This document shows positions 35,653-45,328 of a stretch of DNA of 64,000 bases, in pieces; the stretch's first letter is position 1, and each line of letters starts with the position of its first letter. Position numbers and translations under genes: made by a program. The notes under the pieces are model-generated. The model was not told where the DNA came from. It did no database searches and was given only the letters and a program-made list of their open reading frames with translations. Source of the DNA: Algoriphagus machipongonensis (GTDB taxonomy: Bacteria; Bacteroidota; Bacteroidia; Cytophagales; Cyclobacteriaceae); NCBI RefSeq assembly GCF_000166275.1, contig NZ_CM001023.1:3165001-3229000 (forward strand), given 5' to 3'.

Positions 35653-36030
35653 ATGAACCCATTTCAGTCGGTGTATGAAAAGATCGGAGAAGATCAAATT
35701 CGCCAACTCACCCATTATTTTTACCAAGAAGTTAAGAAAAACCAAGAATTGCGAAAGCTTTATCCAGAAGAGGATTTGGCTCCAGCAGAGGAGCGATTGT
35801 TTTTATTTTTACTTCAGGTTTTTGGAGGGCCGCAAACCTATTCCGATCGAAGAGGGCACCCTAGACTTCGCTTAAGACATCTCAATTGGAAAATCGACGG
35901 AAAAATGAGAAATCACTGGCTAAACGCCATGTTATCTGCTATGGACCAATTAGATTTAGAGCCCAATGTGAAAGAATTGATGATGGGATATTTTATTAAA
36001 GTGGCAAACCATATGGTGAACCATGAATAA
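35653..36030 (+). CDS. Group II truncated hemoglobin (trHbO-like)
   Basis: 126 residues of the 2-on-2 globin fold. The signature YPEEDLAPAEERLFLFLLQVFGGPQTYSDRRGHPRLRLRH matches trHbO: the final His is the proximal haem ligand, and Trp at NHWL is position G8. Trp at CD1 is replaced as is common. Such proteins bind oxygen or NO and may detoxify them. It overlaps plsC by 8 nt, so it is in the same operon, though no functional link is evident. Confidence 0.9.
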   Translation: MNPFQSVYEKIGEDQIRQLTHYFYQEVKKNQELRKLYPEEDLAPAEERLFLFLLQVFGGPQTYSDRRGHPRLRLRHLNWKIDGKMRNHWLNAMLSAMDQLDLEPNVKELMMGYFIKVANHMVNHE

Positions 36031-36763
36031 AATTCTAAGTAGAGCATATTCAATTTATGCAGGGCTTTTATTTGTAATTAGCTTTCTGCTCATATTCCCC
36101 TTCATTCTATTATGTATCTGGATTCCAGGTTTTAAAAAGTTTGGGAGAAAAATCAATCGGTATTGGGCAAGAGTTTATTTTACTCTCATCTTTCTTCCTG
36201 TAAAGATCGAGGATCACGCTAAGCCTAAAAAAAACGAATCCTACATTTATTTAGCCAACCATTTTAGCTATTTGGATATTCCTATGATGGGTTTTATTCC
36301 CGGGGACGTTCAGTTTGTAGGTAAGGCTTCTATACGCAAGGCGCCACTTTTTGGCTATTATTTCAAGCAATTACATATTGCTGTGGATAGAGAGAGATTG
36401 AAAAGTAGAGCTGAAACAATGAAACAATCTCTTCAGGCGTTAGAAAATGGATCTGGGCTTGTGATTTTTCCCGAAGGTGGAATCTTCACGAAAAACCCAC
36501 CAAAGATGATTCCATTTAAAAATGGCGCATTTAAGCTTTCTATTTCCAAACAAATCCCAATTATACCTGTCACTTTAGCTCATAATCACCTAATTTTGCC
36601 AGACGACGGACGATTACTCCTTCATTGGAGGCCGGCAAAAATGGTGTTTCATGAGCCGATCATTCCCTCGGATGAGGATACAGAAGTAAGTCTCAAAAAT
36701 AAATGTTTTGAGACCATCCAAAATCAATTGGACCTAGAAGCCAAAAATTATGAAAATCGATAA
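36023..36763 (+). CDS. plsC: 1-acyl-sn-glycerol-3-phosphate acyltransferase
   Basis: 246 residues. Transfers an acyl chain to lysophosphatidic acid to make phosphatidic acid at the inner membrane. One N-terminal hydrophobic region (YAGLLFVISFLLIFPFILLCIWI), then the catalytic HX4D box NHFSYLDIP near 79, FVGKASIRKAPLFGYYFKQL, and FPEGGIF near 150; the third block is PIIPVTLAHNH. Overlaps the hemoglobin by 8 nt and gatC by 14 nt. Confidence 0.92.
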   Translation: MNKILSRAYSIYAGLLFVISFLLIFPFILLCIWIPGFKKFGRKINRYWARVYFTLIFLPVKIEDHAKPKKNESYIYLANHFSYLDIPMMGFIPGDVQFVGKASIRKAPLFGYYFKQLHIAVDRERLKSRAETMKQSLQALENGSGLVIFPEGGIFTKNPPKMIPFKNGAFKLSISKQIPIIPVTLAHNHLILPDDGRLLLHWRPAKMVFHEPIIPSDEDTEVSLKNKCFETIQNQLDLEAKNYENR

Positions 36764-37037
36764 AGCTACAATCAAGAAAATAGCACACTTAGCCAGACTT
36801 GAATTTGATGAAAATAGCGCTGAGAAGATGTCCAAAGATATGAGTCAAATTTTGGACTGGGTGGAGCAATTAAGTGAAGTAGACACTGAAAATGTGGAAC
36901 CTCTGACTACTATGTCATCAGAAGTGAATGACATGAGAGAAGATAAAATAGGTCATCATATTTCTCATGAAGCAGGTCTTAAGAATGCCCCTAAAAAAGA
37001 CGCAGAATACTTCCGCGTGCCGAAGGTTTTAGAATAA
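36750..37037 (+). CDS. gatC: Asp-tRNA(Asn)/Glu-tRNA(Gln) amidotransferase subunit C
   Basis: 95 residues, the small stabilising subunit of GatCAB, which converts Glu-tRNA(Gln) and Asp-tRNA(Asn) to the amidated forms. Typical features: IKKIAHLARLEFDENSAEKM at the N-terminus, LDWVEQLSEVDTENVEPLTT in the middle, and the C-terminal EYFRVPKVL. gatA and gatB are not in the window, which is common in Bacteroidota. Starts inside the end of plsC and its stop shares one base with the next start. Confidence 0.95.
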   Translation: MKIDKATIKKIAHLARLEFDENSAEKMSKDMSQILDWVEQLSEVDTENVEPLTTMSSEVNDMREDKIGHHISHEAGLKNAPKKDAEYFRVPKVLE

Positions 37038-39817
37038 TGAAAAACGAAAAGAATCAATCAAAATTTTCTTTCCCTGTAATAGCTGCCCTCCTACTGATCA
37101 TAGCCGGAGGGCTTTTTGCGCTTTACTATTTGTTGATTAACCCGGTTCCATACCGAATTATTCAGAGTGCTACTTTTTTGGACCGGGTTCCGATTCTTTT
37201 TGACTGGGTACAGATTGGCCCCATTTCATTTCCTATCAATGTGGATAATTTCTTGATTTTTCAAGAATTCAGGACGCTACCCAGCCGGATGCTGATTCAG
37301 GAATCCTACATCTTTGGGGGAATTGTCTTTTTGATTTCTGTTTCCTTCCTTTCAGTACTTTCGGAATTTAAAAAACTACCAATTGTCGCGGGAGGAATTG
37401 GCTGGATTATACTTTTGACTGTCAGCAATTTCAATGGACTTAACATCGGTGGACCCAGCGCCAATTATCCATTGCTAATACTCTTGGCAGGTTCACTGCT
37501 ACCTGTGATTATCTTTCATATTTATGGGCAAAGCCTCGCAATTTGGAAAAAGTGGATAGCAACTGCTATAAGCTTGGCAATTTCCATCATCCTATTGACC
37601 CAGTTAAGTCCGATAAATACACCATTGCTATTCCTTTCAGAGCATGCTACTTTATTAGCGATAGGCTTCGCTATCGCCTGGTTTTGCTGGAATGGGCATG
37701 GAATGATTTCTGGTCTTTACATTCTATTAGCAAAACAAAACAAAGGTATTGGAATGAAGATTTCCTGGCAAATGGCAGTGATTTCCTTGTTCTATGTTGG
37801 CCTTTTGTTCGTCCTTTTTATGGAAGTAAGAGGAGATCTTTACATTCCATTCTTCGGATTTTCCCCTTTATTGTTGATAGTACCAATAGGAATTCTAGGT
37901 TGGCTTTCTATAAAAAGTAAAACTGAGCAAATACCAAATTTGGCTGCTTCGCCAAGGCTCTTAAAGGCGCTTCACCTTTTGGGGTTTGGCATAGTCTTTT
38001 GGCTTATCTGGAAATTAATAATTACTGGAAATCAACCGGCTCTTGAGCTTCTAAAACATAGCTTTTTATATACTCAGATTGGTTTTTCTATATTTTTCAT
38101 TGTCTACCTTTTCAGCAATTTCCTATCTATCATGGATTCTGGAAAAGAGATAGATCAAATTTTATATAAGCCTTATTCCCTACCATATTACCATTTGAGA
38201 ATAGGTGGATTGATGGCGATAATGGTGTTGACGATTTACACGCAAGGCATTGTAGCAACTCAAGTCAATTCCCTGACAGATAATATTCTTGGAGATTACT
38301 ATTACCAAACAGAGCAAAAATTAGAGGCCAGTATTTTATATGAAAACTCTTGGTATAAATACCGCAAAAACGATAGAGCAAAAAACCTGGCAGCTCAGTT
38401 ACTTTTTCAACTCAACCAGCCAACTTTGGCGAAACAGCATTTGGAAGAAAGTTTTGCGGAAGTTCCTCAGGTTGACAATATCATATTACTTAGCAACCGT
38501 CTTCACAGGGAGAATAAAATCTTTGAGTCCATATTTTATTTAGAGAATGGACTGAAATTTTTCCCAAATGACCCTCATCTAACAAATAACCTAGCGCTTT
38601 TCTATGCGAAGGTCAATAGGTCTGAAGATGCTATTTCTTTACTGGAAGCTCATCAGGAAAATCATTCTATTATAAATAGTAATTTACTTGCTCTCAAGAC
38701 TAAAATGGGATCAGTAGAGTCCTTTGAGGAACAGCCCAATGATTTGATTGGTCAAATCAATGCCCTTGCCACAAATAATGCTTTGGCAAATTATTCCAGT
38801 GATGAATTAAAAAGCAAAGTCAGATCAGGAGTTTTGAATGAAAATAGCTCCATGATTATTCAGGCTGGAATTCGGAATTTATTCTCAGAACGAAACCGAG
38901 AAGATCCCAGTAATGACCTGAAACTACTGGACAGTTTAGGAAAGCAGGAAGCTATGCTTGACTATCTGATGGACCTTCAGGAAACAGGTGTTATAAGAAG
39001 CTTGGGTGCTGGAAGGGTGACGGAAGCCATTAAAAATCTCAATGGATTGGCATTTAGGAATCCCGGCTCTGCAGGATACTACCTCAGTTTATCTTCACAG
39101 GTTTTAGCTCAAAACCTTGACTTAAAAAAATCTTCTCGAGAGCTATTGGTAGCCGAGGAAAAAGGCTTCCAGGCTTTTCAACCGCATCATCTATCAACAT
39201 TAATTCTCGCTGGATACAAGGACAATGCTGAAGACATCAAAAGGGAATATCAGGTAATTGAGCCAAAGTACTTAGTGGAAACGGAAAGTCAAATCTCCCA
39301 ATACTTGCAGATCATTGGTAGGTTTCACGAGTATTTCCCAAAAGACCTTTACGTCCTTTGGGAATCTTTTCCCAACTCCGAACTTAAGGCAGATTTAGCA
39401 ATTCGGATCTTATCTCATAAATCTCATGGTCTGAGCAAAGTTCAACTCCAATCTCTTGCCGAAAACTTAAAAAGTAAAATTGGAGAAACTCCTGAGCTAG
39501 ATAAGTTCCTAGCAAACCCTGATTGGCAAAATAATGAAAGCATACTGAGCTTTACCCGGTGGCTGAATGTGAGTGAGGAATTAACGGCAAACCCCTATTT
39601 CACTCCATTGATTTTGAGCGCTGCTGAGAGAATAACAGACCCATTGGAACAATATGAAATGCTTAATGAGGCTTCTTTATTTAATCATGACCCCATTCTT
39701 TGGATTCGAAAAATCCAAGCTGCTAAAAGAATGAATTTGGTTAATTATGCCGAAGATGCTTTATCCGAATTAAAAGAATGGGTACCTCAATCGAAGCTAG
39801 ATTCCTTAGAATATTAA
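37037..39817 (+). CDS. Large membrane protein with TPR-like C-terminal half
   Basis: 926 residues. The N-terminal ~430 contain about ten hydrophobic helices (FPVIAALLLIIAGGLFALYYLL, ESYIFGGIVFLISVSFLSVL, and others). After about 440 it becomes soluble with helix-turn-helix repeats like TPRs (YYYQTEQKLEASILYENSWYKY, NNLALFYAKVNRSEDAISLLEAH, SAGYYLSLSSQVLAQNLDLKK). I recognise no named family. Topology suggests a periplasmic TPR scaffold on a membrane anchor, perhaps for envelope assembly, but this is inference. The ATG overlaps the gatC stop by one base, so it is translationally coupled to gatC. Confidence 0.75.
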   Translation: MKNEKNQSKFSFPVIAALLLIIAGGLFALYYLLINPVPYRIIQSATFLDRVPILFDWVQIGPISFPINVDNFLIFQEFRTLPSRMLIQESYIFGGIVFLISVSFLSVLSEFKKLPIVAGGIGWIILLTVSNFNGLNIGGPSANYPLLILLAGSLLPVIIFHIYGQSLAIWKKWIATAISLAISIILLTQLSPINTPLLFLSEHATLLAIGFAIAWFCWNGHGMISGLYILLAKQNKGIGMKISWQMAVISLFYVGLLFVLFMEVRGDLYIPFFGFSPLLLIVPIGILGWLSIKSKTEQIPNLAASPRLLKALHLLGFGIVFWLIWKLIITGNQPALELLKHSFLYTQIGFSIFFIVYLFSNFLSIMDSGKEIDQILYKPYSLPYYHLRIGGLMAIMVLTIYTQGIVATQVNSLTDNILGDYYYQTEQKLEASILYENSWYKYRKNDRAKNLAAQLLFQLNQPTLAKQHLEESFAEVPQVDNIILLSNRLHRENKIFESIFYLENGLKFFPNDPHLTNNLALFYAKVNRSEDAISLLEAHQENHSIINSNLLALKTKMGSVESFEEQPNDLIGQINALATNNALANYSSDELKSKVRSGVLNENSSMIIQAGIRNLFSERNREDPSNDLKLLDSLGKQEAMLDYLMDLQETGVIRSLGAGRVTEAIKNLNGLAFRNPGSAGYYLSLSSQVLAQNLDLKKSSRELLVAEEKGFQAFQPHHLSTLILAGYKDNAEDIKREYQVIEPKYLVETESQISQYLQIIGRFHEYFPKDLYVLWESFPNSELKADLAIRILSHKSHGLSKVQLQSLAENLKSKIGETPELDKFLANPDWQNNESILSFTRWLNVSEELTANPYFTPLILSAAERITDPLEQYEMLNEASLFNHDPILWIRKIQAAKRMNLVNYAEDALSELKEWVPQSKLDSLEY

Positions 39818-39903
39818 CTTTAGCATTAAGTTTCACGTAAATTCACACATTCAACTACATTTTTTTATCCATATATCTTATCTTAAGCAAAATTTTAAAA
39901 CCT

Positions 39904-40620
39904 ATGAGCAGAGTCATTGAAACGCATGATATCAACAAAACCTATAGAATGGGCGCTGAAGTCATTCAAGCGTTAAAGTCTATTTCTATTACTGTTGAAA
40001 GAGGAGAATATGTGGCATTTATGGGGCCATCAGGCTCAGGAAAGTCTACATTGATGAATATCATAGGTTGCTTAGATACCCCTACTGCAGGTACTTATAT
40101 TCTTAACAATAAGGATGCAAGTGATATGACAGAGAATGAACTTGCAGAGATTAGGAATAAAGAGATTGGTTTTGTCTTTCAGACATTCAATCTTTTACCA
40201 AGAGCTTCCTGTTTGGATAATGTTGCACTTCCTCTGGTTTATGCTGGTTATAGTAAAGAAGACAGAGAAGAACGTGCTTTCCAAGCACTTTCCAATGTAG
40301 GTTTAGGTGAGAGAACGAAGCATAAGCCCAATGAACTTTCTGGAGGTCAAAGACAAAGAGTTGCGATTGCAAGGGCTTTGGTCAATGATCCAAGTATCAT
40401 TTTGGCGGATGAGCCAACAGGAAACCTAGATTCTAAAACCTCCTATGAAATCATGGAGCTTTTCCATGAATTACATGAGAAAGGAAATACAATCATCATG
40501 GTAACTCACGAAGATGACATCGCCCACTATGCCCATAGAATCGTGAGATTAAGAGATGGATTGATCGAAACAGACACAATTAATCCTAATCCAACCAGAG
40601 GTGTGACGATGCACGCTTAA
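39904..40620 (+). CDS. ABC transporter ATP-binding protein (LolD/MacB type)
   Basis: 238 residues, cytoplasmic ATPase. Walker [11 protein letters not shown] near 38, Q-loop [10 protein letters not shown] near 90, signature LSGGQRQR near 144, Walker [12 protein letters not shown] near 164 and H-loop VTHEDD. The sequence belongs to the LolD/MacB/FtsE cluster that powers FtsX-type permeases. No permease is adjacent, so it may serve permeases elsewhere, including ones such as the 7624-10230 protein. Confidence 0.93.
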   Translation: MSRVIETHDINKTYRMGAEVIQALKSISITVERGEYVAFMGPSGSGKSTLMNIIGCLDTPTAGTYILNNKDASDMTENELAEIRNKEIGFVFQTFNLLPRASCLDNVALPLVYAGYSKEDREERAFQALSNVGLGERTKHKPNELSGGQRQRVAIARALVNDPSIILADEPTGNLDSKTSYEIMELFHELHEKGNTIIMVTHEDDIAHYAHRIVRLRDGLIETDTINPNPTRGVTMHA

Positions 40621-40647
40621 TAATCCTAAATTTTACAAATAGATTCT

Positions 40648-40655
40648 TATTTTTG
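40648..40655 (+). promoter_or_regulatory. Candidate -7 box of the cobalamin adenosyltransferase gene
   Basis: TATTTTTG matches TAnnTTTG, 22 nt before ATG 40678; no clear TTG at -33. Confidence 0.45.
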
Positions 40656-40677
40656 TCAGATCGAATAACAGTTCTGA

Positions 40678-41226
40678 ATGAAAATCTATTCTAAAACAGG
40701 AGATAAAGGTACCACAGCATTATTAGGCGGAAAAAGAGTCCAAAAATCTGACTTAAGAATTGATGCCTACGGGACAATTGACGAACTTAATTCTTTCTTA
40801 GGACTAGTAAGAGATCAACCAGTCAATATTGGAAGAGCAGACCTACTCAAAGAGATACAGGATCGGCTTTTTACTATTGGCGCTGATTTGGCCACTGTTC
40901 CGGGTAAAGACAAGGTAAAAAAACCGGATCTTCATAAGGAAGATATCACCTTATTAGAAAATGAAATTGATCAAATGGAGAGCAAGCTCCCTCCTTTGAC
41001 CGCATTTATATTACCTGGAGGAAACCAGTCGGTATCTTTTTGTCATGTGGCAAGAACAGTTTGCCGCAGAGCAGAAAGGATAAGCGTACAACTTTCTACC
41101 TTAGAACCGGTTTCAGAATTGGTTATTCAATATTTAAATAGGCTATCAGATTTCCTATTTGTTTTAGGAAGACTGATGAGTCAGGAATTAGGAGCAGAAG
41201 AACAAACCTGGAAACCCAGGAAATAA
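40678..41226 (+). CDS. Cob(I)alamin adenosyltransferase, PduO type
   Basis: 182 residues. Transfers the adenosyl group of ATP to cob(I)alamin, making the cofactor of mutases. Five-helix bundle with the N-terminal ATP-binding segment KIYSKTGDKGTTALLGGKRV, then DAYGTIDELNSFLG, and the C-terminal VARTVCRRAERISVQL, in which the Arg residues bind ATP. The genome also uses cobalamin through MetH (16279-18978), though that enzyme needs methylcobalamin, not the adenosyl form. Confidence 0.93.
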   Translation: MKIYSKTGDKGTTALLGGKRVQKSDLRIDAYGTIDELNSFLGLVRDQPVNIGRADLLKEIQDRLFTIGADLATVPGKDKVKKPDLHKEDITLLENEIDQMESKLPPLTAFILPGGNQSVSFCHVARTVCRRAERISVQLSTLEPVSELVIQYLNRLSDFLFVLGRLMSQELGAEEQTWKPRK

Positions 41227-41269
41227 TGAATTATTGACGCTGGAATTATACCAGAAAAAGGCATTCGCT

Positions 41270-42337
41270 ATGAAAACATCACTTGCCATCCCGGTAACAA
41301 CAATTGCCGAATCTCGATTAGCAAAGACAGATTTTTCCAATCTAGTTTTTGGAAAAACTATCAGTGATCACATGTTTGTCGCTGACTATAAAAATGGTGA
41401 ATGGACTGGTTTAAGAATTGAGCCTTATGCTCCTTTAAGTTTAAACCCTTCCAATGCAACCTTGCATTACGGACAATCCATTTTTGAAGGATTAAAAGCC
41501 TATAAGAATGAGGAAGGTGAAGTCTTAGTTTTTCGACCTGATGCAAACTGGAAAAGGTTAAATGAGTCAGCGGAACGTATGTGTATGCCTCACCTTCCTG
41601 AGGAAATATTCATGGAAGGGATGAGTCAATTATTAGACTTAGACCGAGGATGGGTACCAACTGCAAAAGGTGCTTCTCTCTATGTTAGGCCATTTATGTT
41701 TGCTACAGATGACTACATTGGTGTAAAACCATCAGACACCTATAAATTTATCATTTTCACATGTCCAGTAGGAAACTATTACAGCAAGCCTGTAAGTGTG
41801 AAAGTAGAGACTGAATTTACAAGAGCAAACCCAGGGGGAACTGGTGCAGCTAAAACGGCAGGTAATTATGCTGCTTCCTTGTATCCTGCATTGCAGGCCC
41901 AAAGAGCCGGATACGATCAATTACTTTGGACTGATGGACAAAGCCACAGTAAAATTGAGGAAAGTGGTACCATGAACGTCATGTTTAAAATAAATGGTAC
42001 AATTATCACTGCTCCTTTAAGCTCAGGCACAATACTAAAAGGGATTACAAGAAATTCTGTATTGCAACTTGCGCGAGACTGGAATCATCCTGTTGAAGAA
42101 CGGTTTTTGACTGTTGGTGAATTAGAAGCAGCTTTAGTAAATGGTACTATTGAAGAAGCTTTTGGAACAGGAACCGCAGCCACTATTGCACACATAGAGC
42201 GAATTCATGTCAATGGAAAAGATTATACGCTTCCCTCAAAATCTCCCGAGGCCTTCTCCAATAAAGTTTTGGCCGAGCTGGATGGGATAAAATATGGTAA
42301 GATTTCAGATCCCCATGAATGGATCATAAAAATCTAA
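41270..42337 (+). CDS. ilvE: Branched-chain amino acid aminotransferase
   Basis: 355 residues from ATG 41270. PLP-dependent enzyme interconverting Leu, Ile, Val and their keto acids. The N-terminus contains HYGQSIFEGLKAYK, followed by RPFMFATDDYIGVKP, and NPGGTGAAKTAGNYAASLYPAL, where the Lys is the likely Schiff-base residue, and IEESGTMNVMF and SGTILKGITRNSV binding the phosphate. An alternative TTG at 41234 would add 12 residues, but the ATG gives the usual beginning. A terminator follows. Confidence 0.94.
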   Translation: MKTSLAIPVTTIAESRLAKTDFSNLVFGKTISDHMFVADYKNGEWTGLRIEPYAPLSLNPSNATLHYGQSIFEGLKAYKNEEGEVLVFRPDANWKRLNESAERMCMPHLPEEIFMEGMSQLLDLDRGWVPTAKGASLYVRPFMFATDDYIGVKPSDTYKFIIFTCPVGNYYSKPVSVKVETEFTRANPGGTGAAKTAGNYAASLYPALQAQRAGYDQLLWTDGQSHSKIEESGTMNVMFKINGTIITAPLSSGTILKGITRNSVLQLARDWNHPVEERFLTVGELEAALVNGTIEEAFGTGTAATIAHIERIHVNGKDYTLPSKSPEAFSNKVLAELDGIKYGKISDPHEWIIKI

Positions 42338-42341
42338 AACG

Positions 42342-42372
42342 AAGCAGGGTGTTTAAACATCCTGCTTTTTTT
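42342..42372 (+). terminator. Rho-independent terminator after ilvE
   Basis: AAGCAGGGTG / CATCCTGCTT (one G-T pair) with TTTAAA loop and a T-tail. Confidence 0.9.
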
Positions 42373-42427
42373 ATTAAATTTTCTTAGGAACTCATCAAAT
42401 TATTCCATTTTTCGTTTAATTAGCTCT

Positions 42428-42934
42428 ATGAAAAAGTTCTTAGTTTTTTCTATACTTTTTACAATAGGCACGATTGCTTTTGGGCAATCCAGAGATTTTG
42501 TATTACTCAAACGAGGAACAAACCAAAAGTCTCAAATCCGATATTACCCTGGAGAGGAGATTACTTATAAAAGTAAAAAGATCGGTTATTTCATAACAGA
42601 TGTCATTGAAAGTGTGGATCAAAATTTCATCTACATGAGTGAAAATATCATATCTCCGCAAGACATTGTGGAAGTCGATATTCGCAAAAAAGACTCTCGT
42701 AATCGAACCCTTGGAGCGCTCAACTATCTTATTCTTGGAGCCGGTGTGATACTCGTATCTGCGGATATGGTCAATAGTCTATATCATGAAGGTGAATTAT
42801 CTATAGATAAAGGCGTGGGTATTACTTCAGGAGCTTTATTAGCTACTGGACTGGCAATGTTACCTTTACGATATAAGACCTTTAAGCACAAGGGAAGAAA
42901 TAACATCCAAATTGTAATGATGAGAATGGATTAA
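42428..42934 (+). CDS. Secreted hypothetical protein
   Basis: 168 residues with a signal peptide (KKFLVFSILFTIGTIAFGQ). The mature part has a beta-like first half (FVLLKRGTNQKSQIRYYPGEEITYKSKKIGYFITDVIESV) and two short hydrophobic segments in the second half (LGALNYLILGAGVILVSADMV, GITSGALLATGLAMLPL). No family recognised; similar small proteins with the LKRG...YYPGEEI pattern are common in Cytophagales, I believe. Monocistronic. Confidence 0.68.
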   Translation: MKKFLVFSILFTIGTIAFGQSRDFVLLKRGTNQKSQIRYYPGEEITYKSKKIGYFITDVIESVDQNFIYMSENIISPQDIVEVDIRKKDSRNRTLGALNYLILGAGVILVSADMVNSLYHEGELSIDKGVGITSGALLATGLAMLPLRYKTFKHKGRNNIQIVMMRMD

Positions 42935-43001
42935 TTCATTTCTCTTAGCATAAACAGATTTTTTTTCTGAATTTTGCCACCTAAATTTTATCACTAGACA
43001 G

Positions 43002-44103
43002 ATGACTTCAGAACAACTGAAAGACTTGAAAGCTCGTACCTCGGCTTTAAGGAGGTATCTTTGACTACGATCGTAAGAAAGCTGAAATAGAAGATTTCGA
43101 GGCCGTATCATCACAGCCCGATTTTTGGAACGATCCAGAAGAAGCAGAAAAAACCATGAAGCAAATCCAGGCGAGAAAAACCTGGACTACCTCTTACGAG
43201 AATTTAGAGAAAGCGATTGAAGACCTAGAAGTGCTGTATGAATTTTACAGTGCTGATGAGGTATCAGAAGAGGAAATGAGCAGAGAATTCGAAAAAGCCA
43301 AATCTACAGTAGAAGAATTGGAATTGAAGAAAATGCTTTCCTCGGAAGAAGATCAGCTTAATGCCGTATTGGAAATCAACCCAGGTGCCGGTGGTACCGA
43401 AAGTAATGATTGGGCTTCCATTCTCATGAGAATGTATATCATGTGGGGAGAGAAAAATGGCTATAAAGTTCGTGAAGTAGATGTGCAGCAAGGCGATGTA
43501 GCAGGAATTAAATCATGTACCCTTGAGTTTGAAGGTCCATTGGCTTATGGATTCTTAAAATCAGAAACTGGTGTACATAGGCTTGTTCGGATTTCTCCTT
43601 TTGATTCAGGAGGAAGAAGACATACCTCATTTGCTTCCGTTTATGCTTATCCCGAAGTGGATGATTCCATTGAGATCGATATTAATCCTGCAGATATTGA
43701 ACTTCACACTTCCAGATCCGGTGGAGCTGGGGGACAGAATGTCAATAAAGTAGAGACGAAAGTACAACTCACTCACAAACCCACAGGGATTGTAGTAGTT
43801 TGTCAAATCGAACGATCTCAACTTGCCAACCGTGAAAAGGCCATGCAAATGTTGAAGTCCAGATTATTCCAACTAGAGGTTGAAAAACGAAATGCGGAAA
43901 TCGCAAAAATCGAATCCTCCAAGTTGAGAGTAGATTTTGGTTCGCAAATCCGAAACTATGTGCTTCATCCTTACAAACTTGTAAAAGATGCAAGAACAGG
44001 ACATGAGACTTCAGACACCCAGCATGTACTGGATGGAGGTTTAAATGAGTTTATGAAAGCTTATTTATTAGCTCAAAGCGAAGAGGAAGCAAATAAAGAT
44101 TAA
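43002..44103 (+). CDS. prfB: Peptide chain release factor 2, programmed +1 frameshift
   Basis: Terminates translation at UGA and UAA. The reading frame from ATG 43002 stops after 20 codons at an in-frame TGA (43062-43064). The context AGGAGGTATCTTTGAC is the classical RF2 shift site: an internal Shine-Dalgarno (43050-43055), CTT slippery codon and TGA followed by C. Skipping T43062 restores the frame (join 43002-43061, 43063-44103) and gives 366 residues. Later motifs include the ester-hydrolysis GGQ in [15 protein letters not shown] and the stop-codon recognition region [23 protein letters not shown] (the SPF tripeptide). Low RF2 levels favour the shift, so the gene autoregulates. Confidence 0.97.
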
Positions 44104-44105
44104 TC

Positions 44106-44133
44106 AAAAGGCCAGATCATTTTCTGGCCTTTT
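44106..44133 (+). terminator. Rho-independent terminator after prfB
   Basis: AAAAGGCCAGA / TCTGGCCTTTT stem with a 6-nt loop, just after the prfB stop. It precedes the MFS start at 44150 by 16 nt. Confidence 0.88.
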
Positions 44134-44149
44134 CTTGTTTAAGACCCGG

Positions 44150-45328
44150 ATGAGAATACTACCCTCCTTTTTCACACTCAATTTTTTTCTTCTTTGTTTG
44201 AGTTCTTTTCTATTCTTCTCCTCATTCAATATGATCATTCCTGAGCTCCCCTCCTACCTTAGTAGCTTAGGTGGAGCTGAGTACAAAGGATTAATCATAT
44301 CCCTATTTACGCTTTCCGCAGGACTTTCAAGGCCCTTTAGCGGAAAGCTAGCAGATAAAATCGGGAGAATACCAGTCATGATTTTTGGAGCTAGCGTTTG
44401 TTTCATTGCTGGCTTACTTTACCCCATCCTTAGTTTTGTTGGAGGTTTTCTTTTCTTAAGATTCCTCCATGGATTTTCTACAGGATTTACCCCAACAGGT
44501 ATTTCAGCCTATGTTGCCGATATTATCCCATTTCAAAAAAGAGGGGAAGCAATGGGTATCCAATCTCTTTTCAGTTCATTAGGAATGGCCGCTGGCCCTG
44601 CAATTGGAGGATGGGTAGCTACAATTTGGCCCATAGAATTCCTTTTTTATAGCTCAGCTTTTACATCAATTCTTTCTATCCTGATAGTGATTAGACTTAA
44701 AGAAACTCTTCCGAATAAAGAACCTTTAACATTGGGATTATTCAAGCTTAAAAAAGATGAGATCATAGAAAAAAGGGTGATTTTACCATCAATAGTTCTA
44801 TTTCTCTGTGTATTCTCTTTTGGTACTATACTTACCATAATCCCTGATTTCTCCACTCATTTAGGGATTGAGAATAAAGGTCTTTTTTTCGCAGTTTTCA
44901 CAATTTCATCCCTAGGAATCCGACTGTTGGCTGGTAGAACTTCAGATAGGTTTGGAAGAGTACCTGTATTGCGTGTAGCCAGTTTACTTATGGTGTTTGC
45001 AATGATTACCATCGCTTTTGCTACCCAACAAAAAACTCTGATGATTTCAGGCGTATTGTTTGGCTCAGCAGTAGGAATGTATAGCCCTACAGTTGCCGCT
45101 TGGGTCATAGACTTATCCAGAGATCAGTTTAGAGGTCGGGCACTTGCTACGATGTACATTGCTTTAGAAGCAGGGATCGGTGTAGGTGCTATCGTTTCAG
45201 GTTCTTTGTTTAGCAATAGAGCAGAGAATTTTCAACTTGTCTTTCTTACTGCAGCAGCCTTTGCAAGTCTCTCATTTTTAATTTTGATGTTTTCGAAAAA
45301 AGAAGGAAAATTAATCTCCCTTCATTAA
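44150..45328 (+). CDS. MFS transporter
   Basis: 392 residues with twelve predicted transmembrane helices (FTLNFFLLCLSSFLFFSSFNMIIP at the start; LVFLTAAAFASLSFLILMF at the end). The loop 2-3 motif GKLADKIGRIPVMIFG and its second-half copy GRTSDRFGRVPVLRVAS are the major facilitator signature. Close to multidrug-type MFS by general look; substrate not inferable. I prefer ATG 44150; the upstream TTG 44135 would start inside the prfB terminator. The stop overlaps the M24 peptidase stop by four bases. Confidence 0.88.
   Translation: MRILPSFFTLNFFLLCLSSFLFFSSFNMIIPELPSYLSSLGGAEYKGLIISLFTLSAGLSRPFSGKLADKIGRIPVMIFGASVCFIAGLLYPILSFVGGFLFLRFLHGFSTGFTPTGISAYVADIIPFQKRGEAMGIQSLFSSLGMAAGPAIGGWVATIWPIEFLFYSSAFTSILSILIVIRLKETLPNKEPLTLGLFKLKKDEIIEKRVILPSIVLFLCVFSFGTILTIIPDFSTHLGIENKGLFFAVFTISSLGIRLLAGRTSDRFGRVPVLRVASLLMVFAMITIAFATQQKTLMISGVLFGSAVGMYSPTVAAWVIDLSRDQFRGRALATMYIALEAGIGVGAIVSGSLFSNRAENFQLVFLTAAAFASLSFLILMFSKKEGKLISLH

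Noticed and set aside
43002..43064. prfB read as a truncated or damaged gene
   Set aside because: The in-frame TGA lies in the classical RF2 frameshift context.
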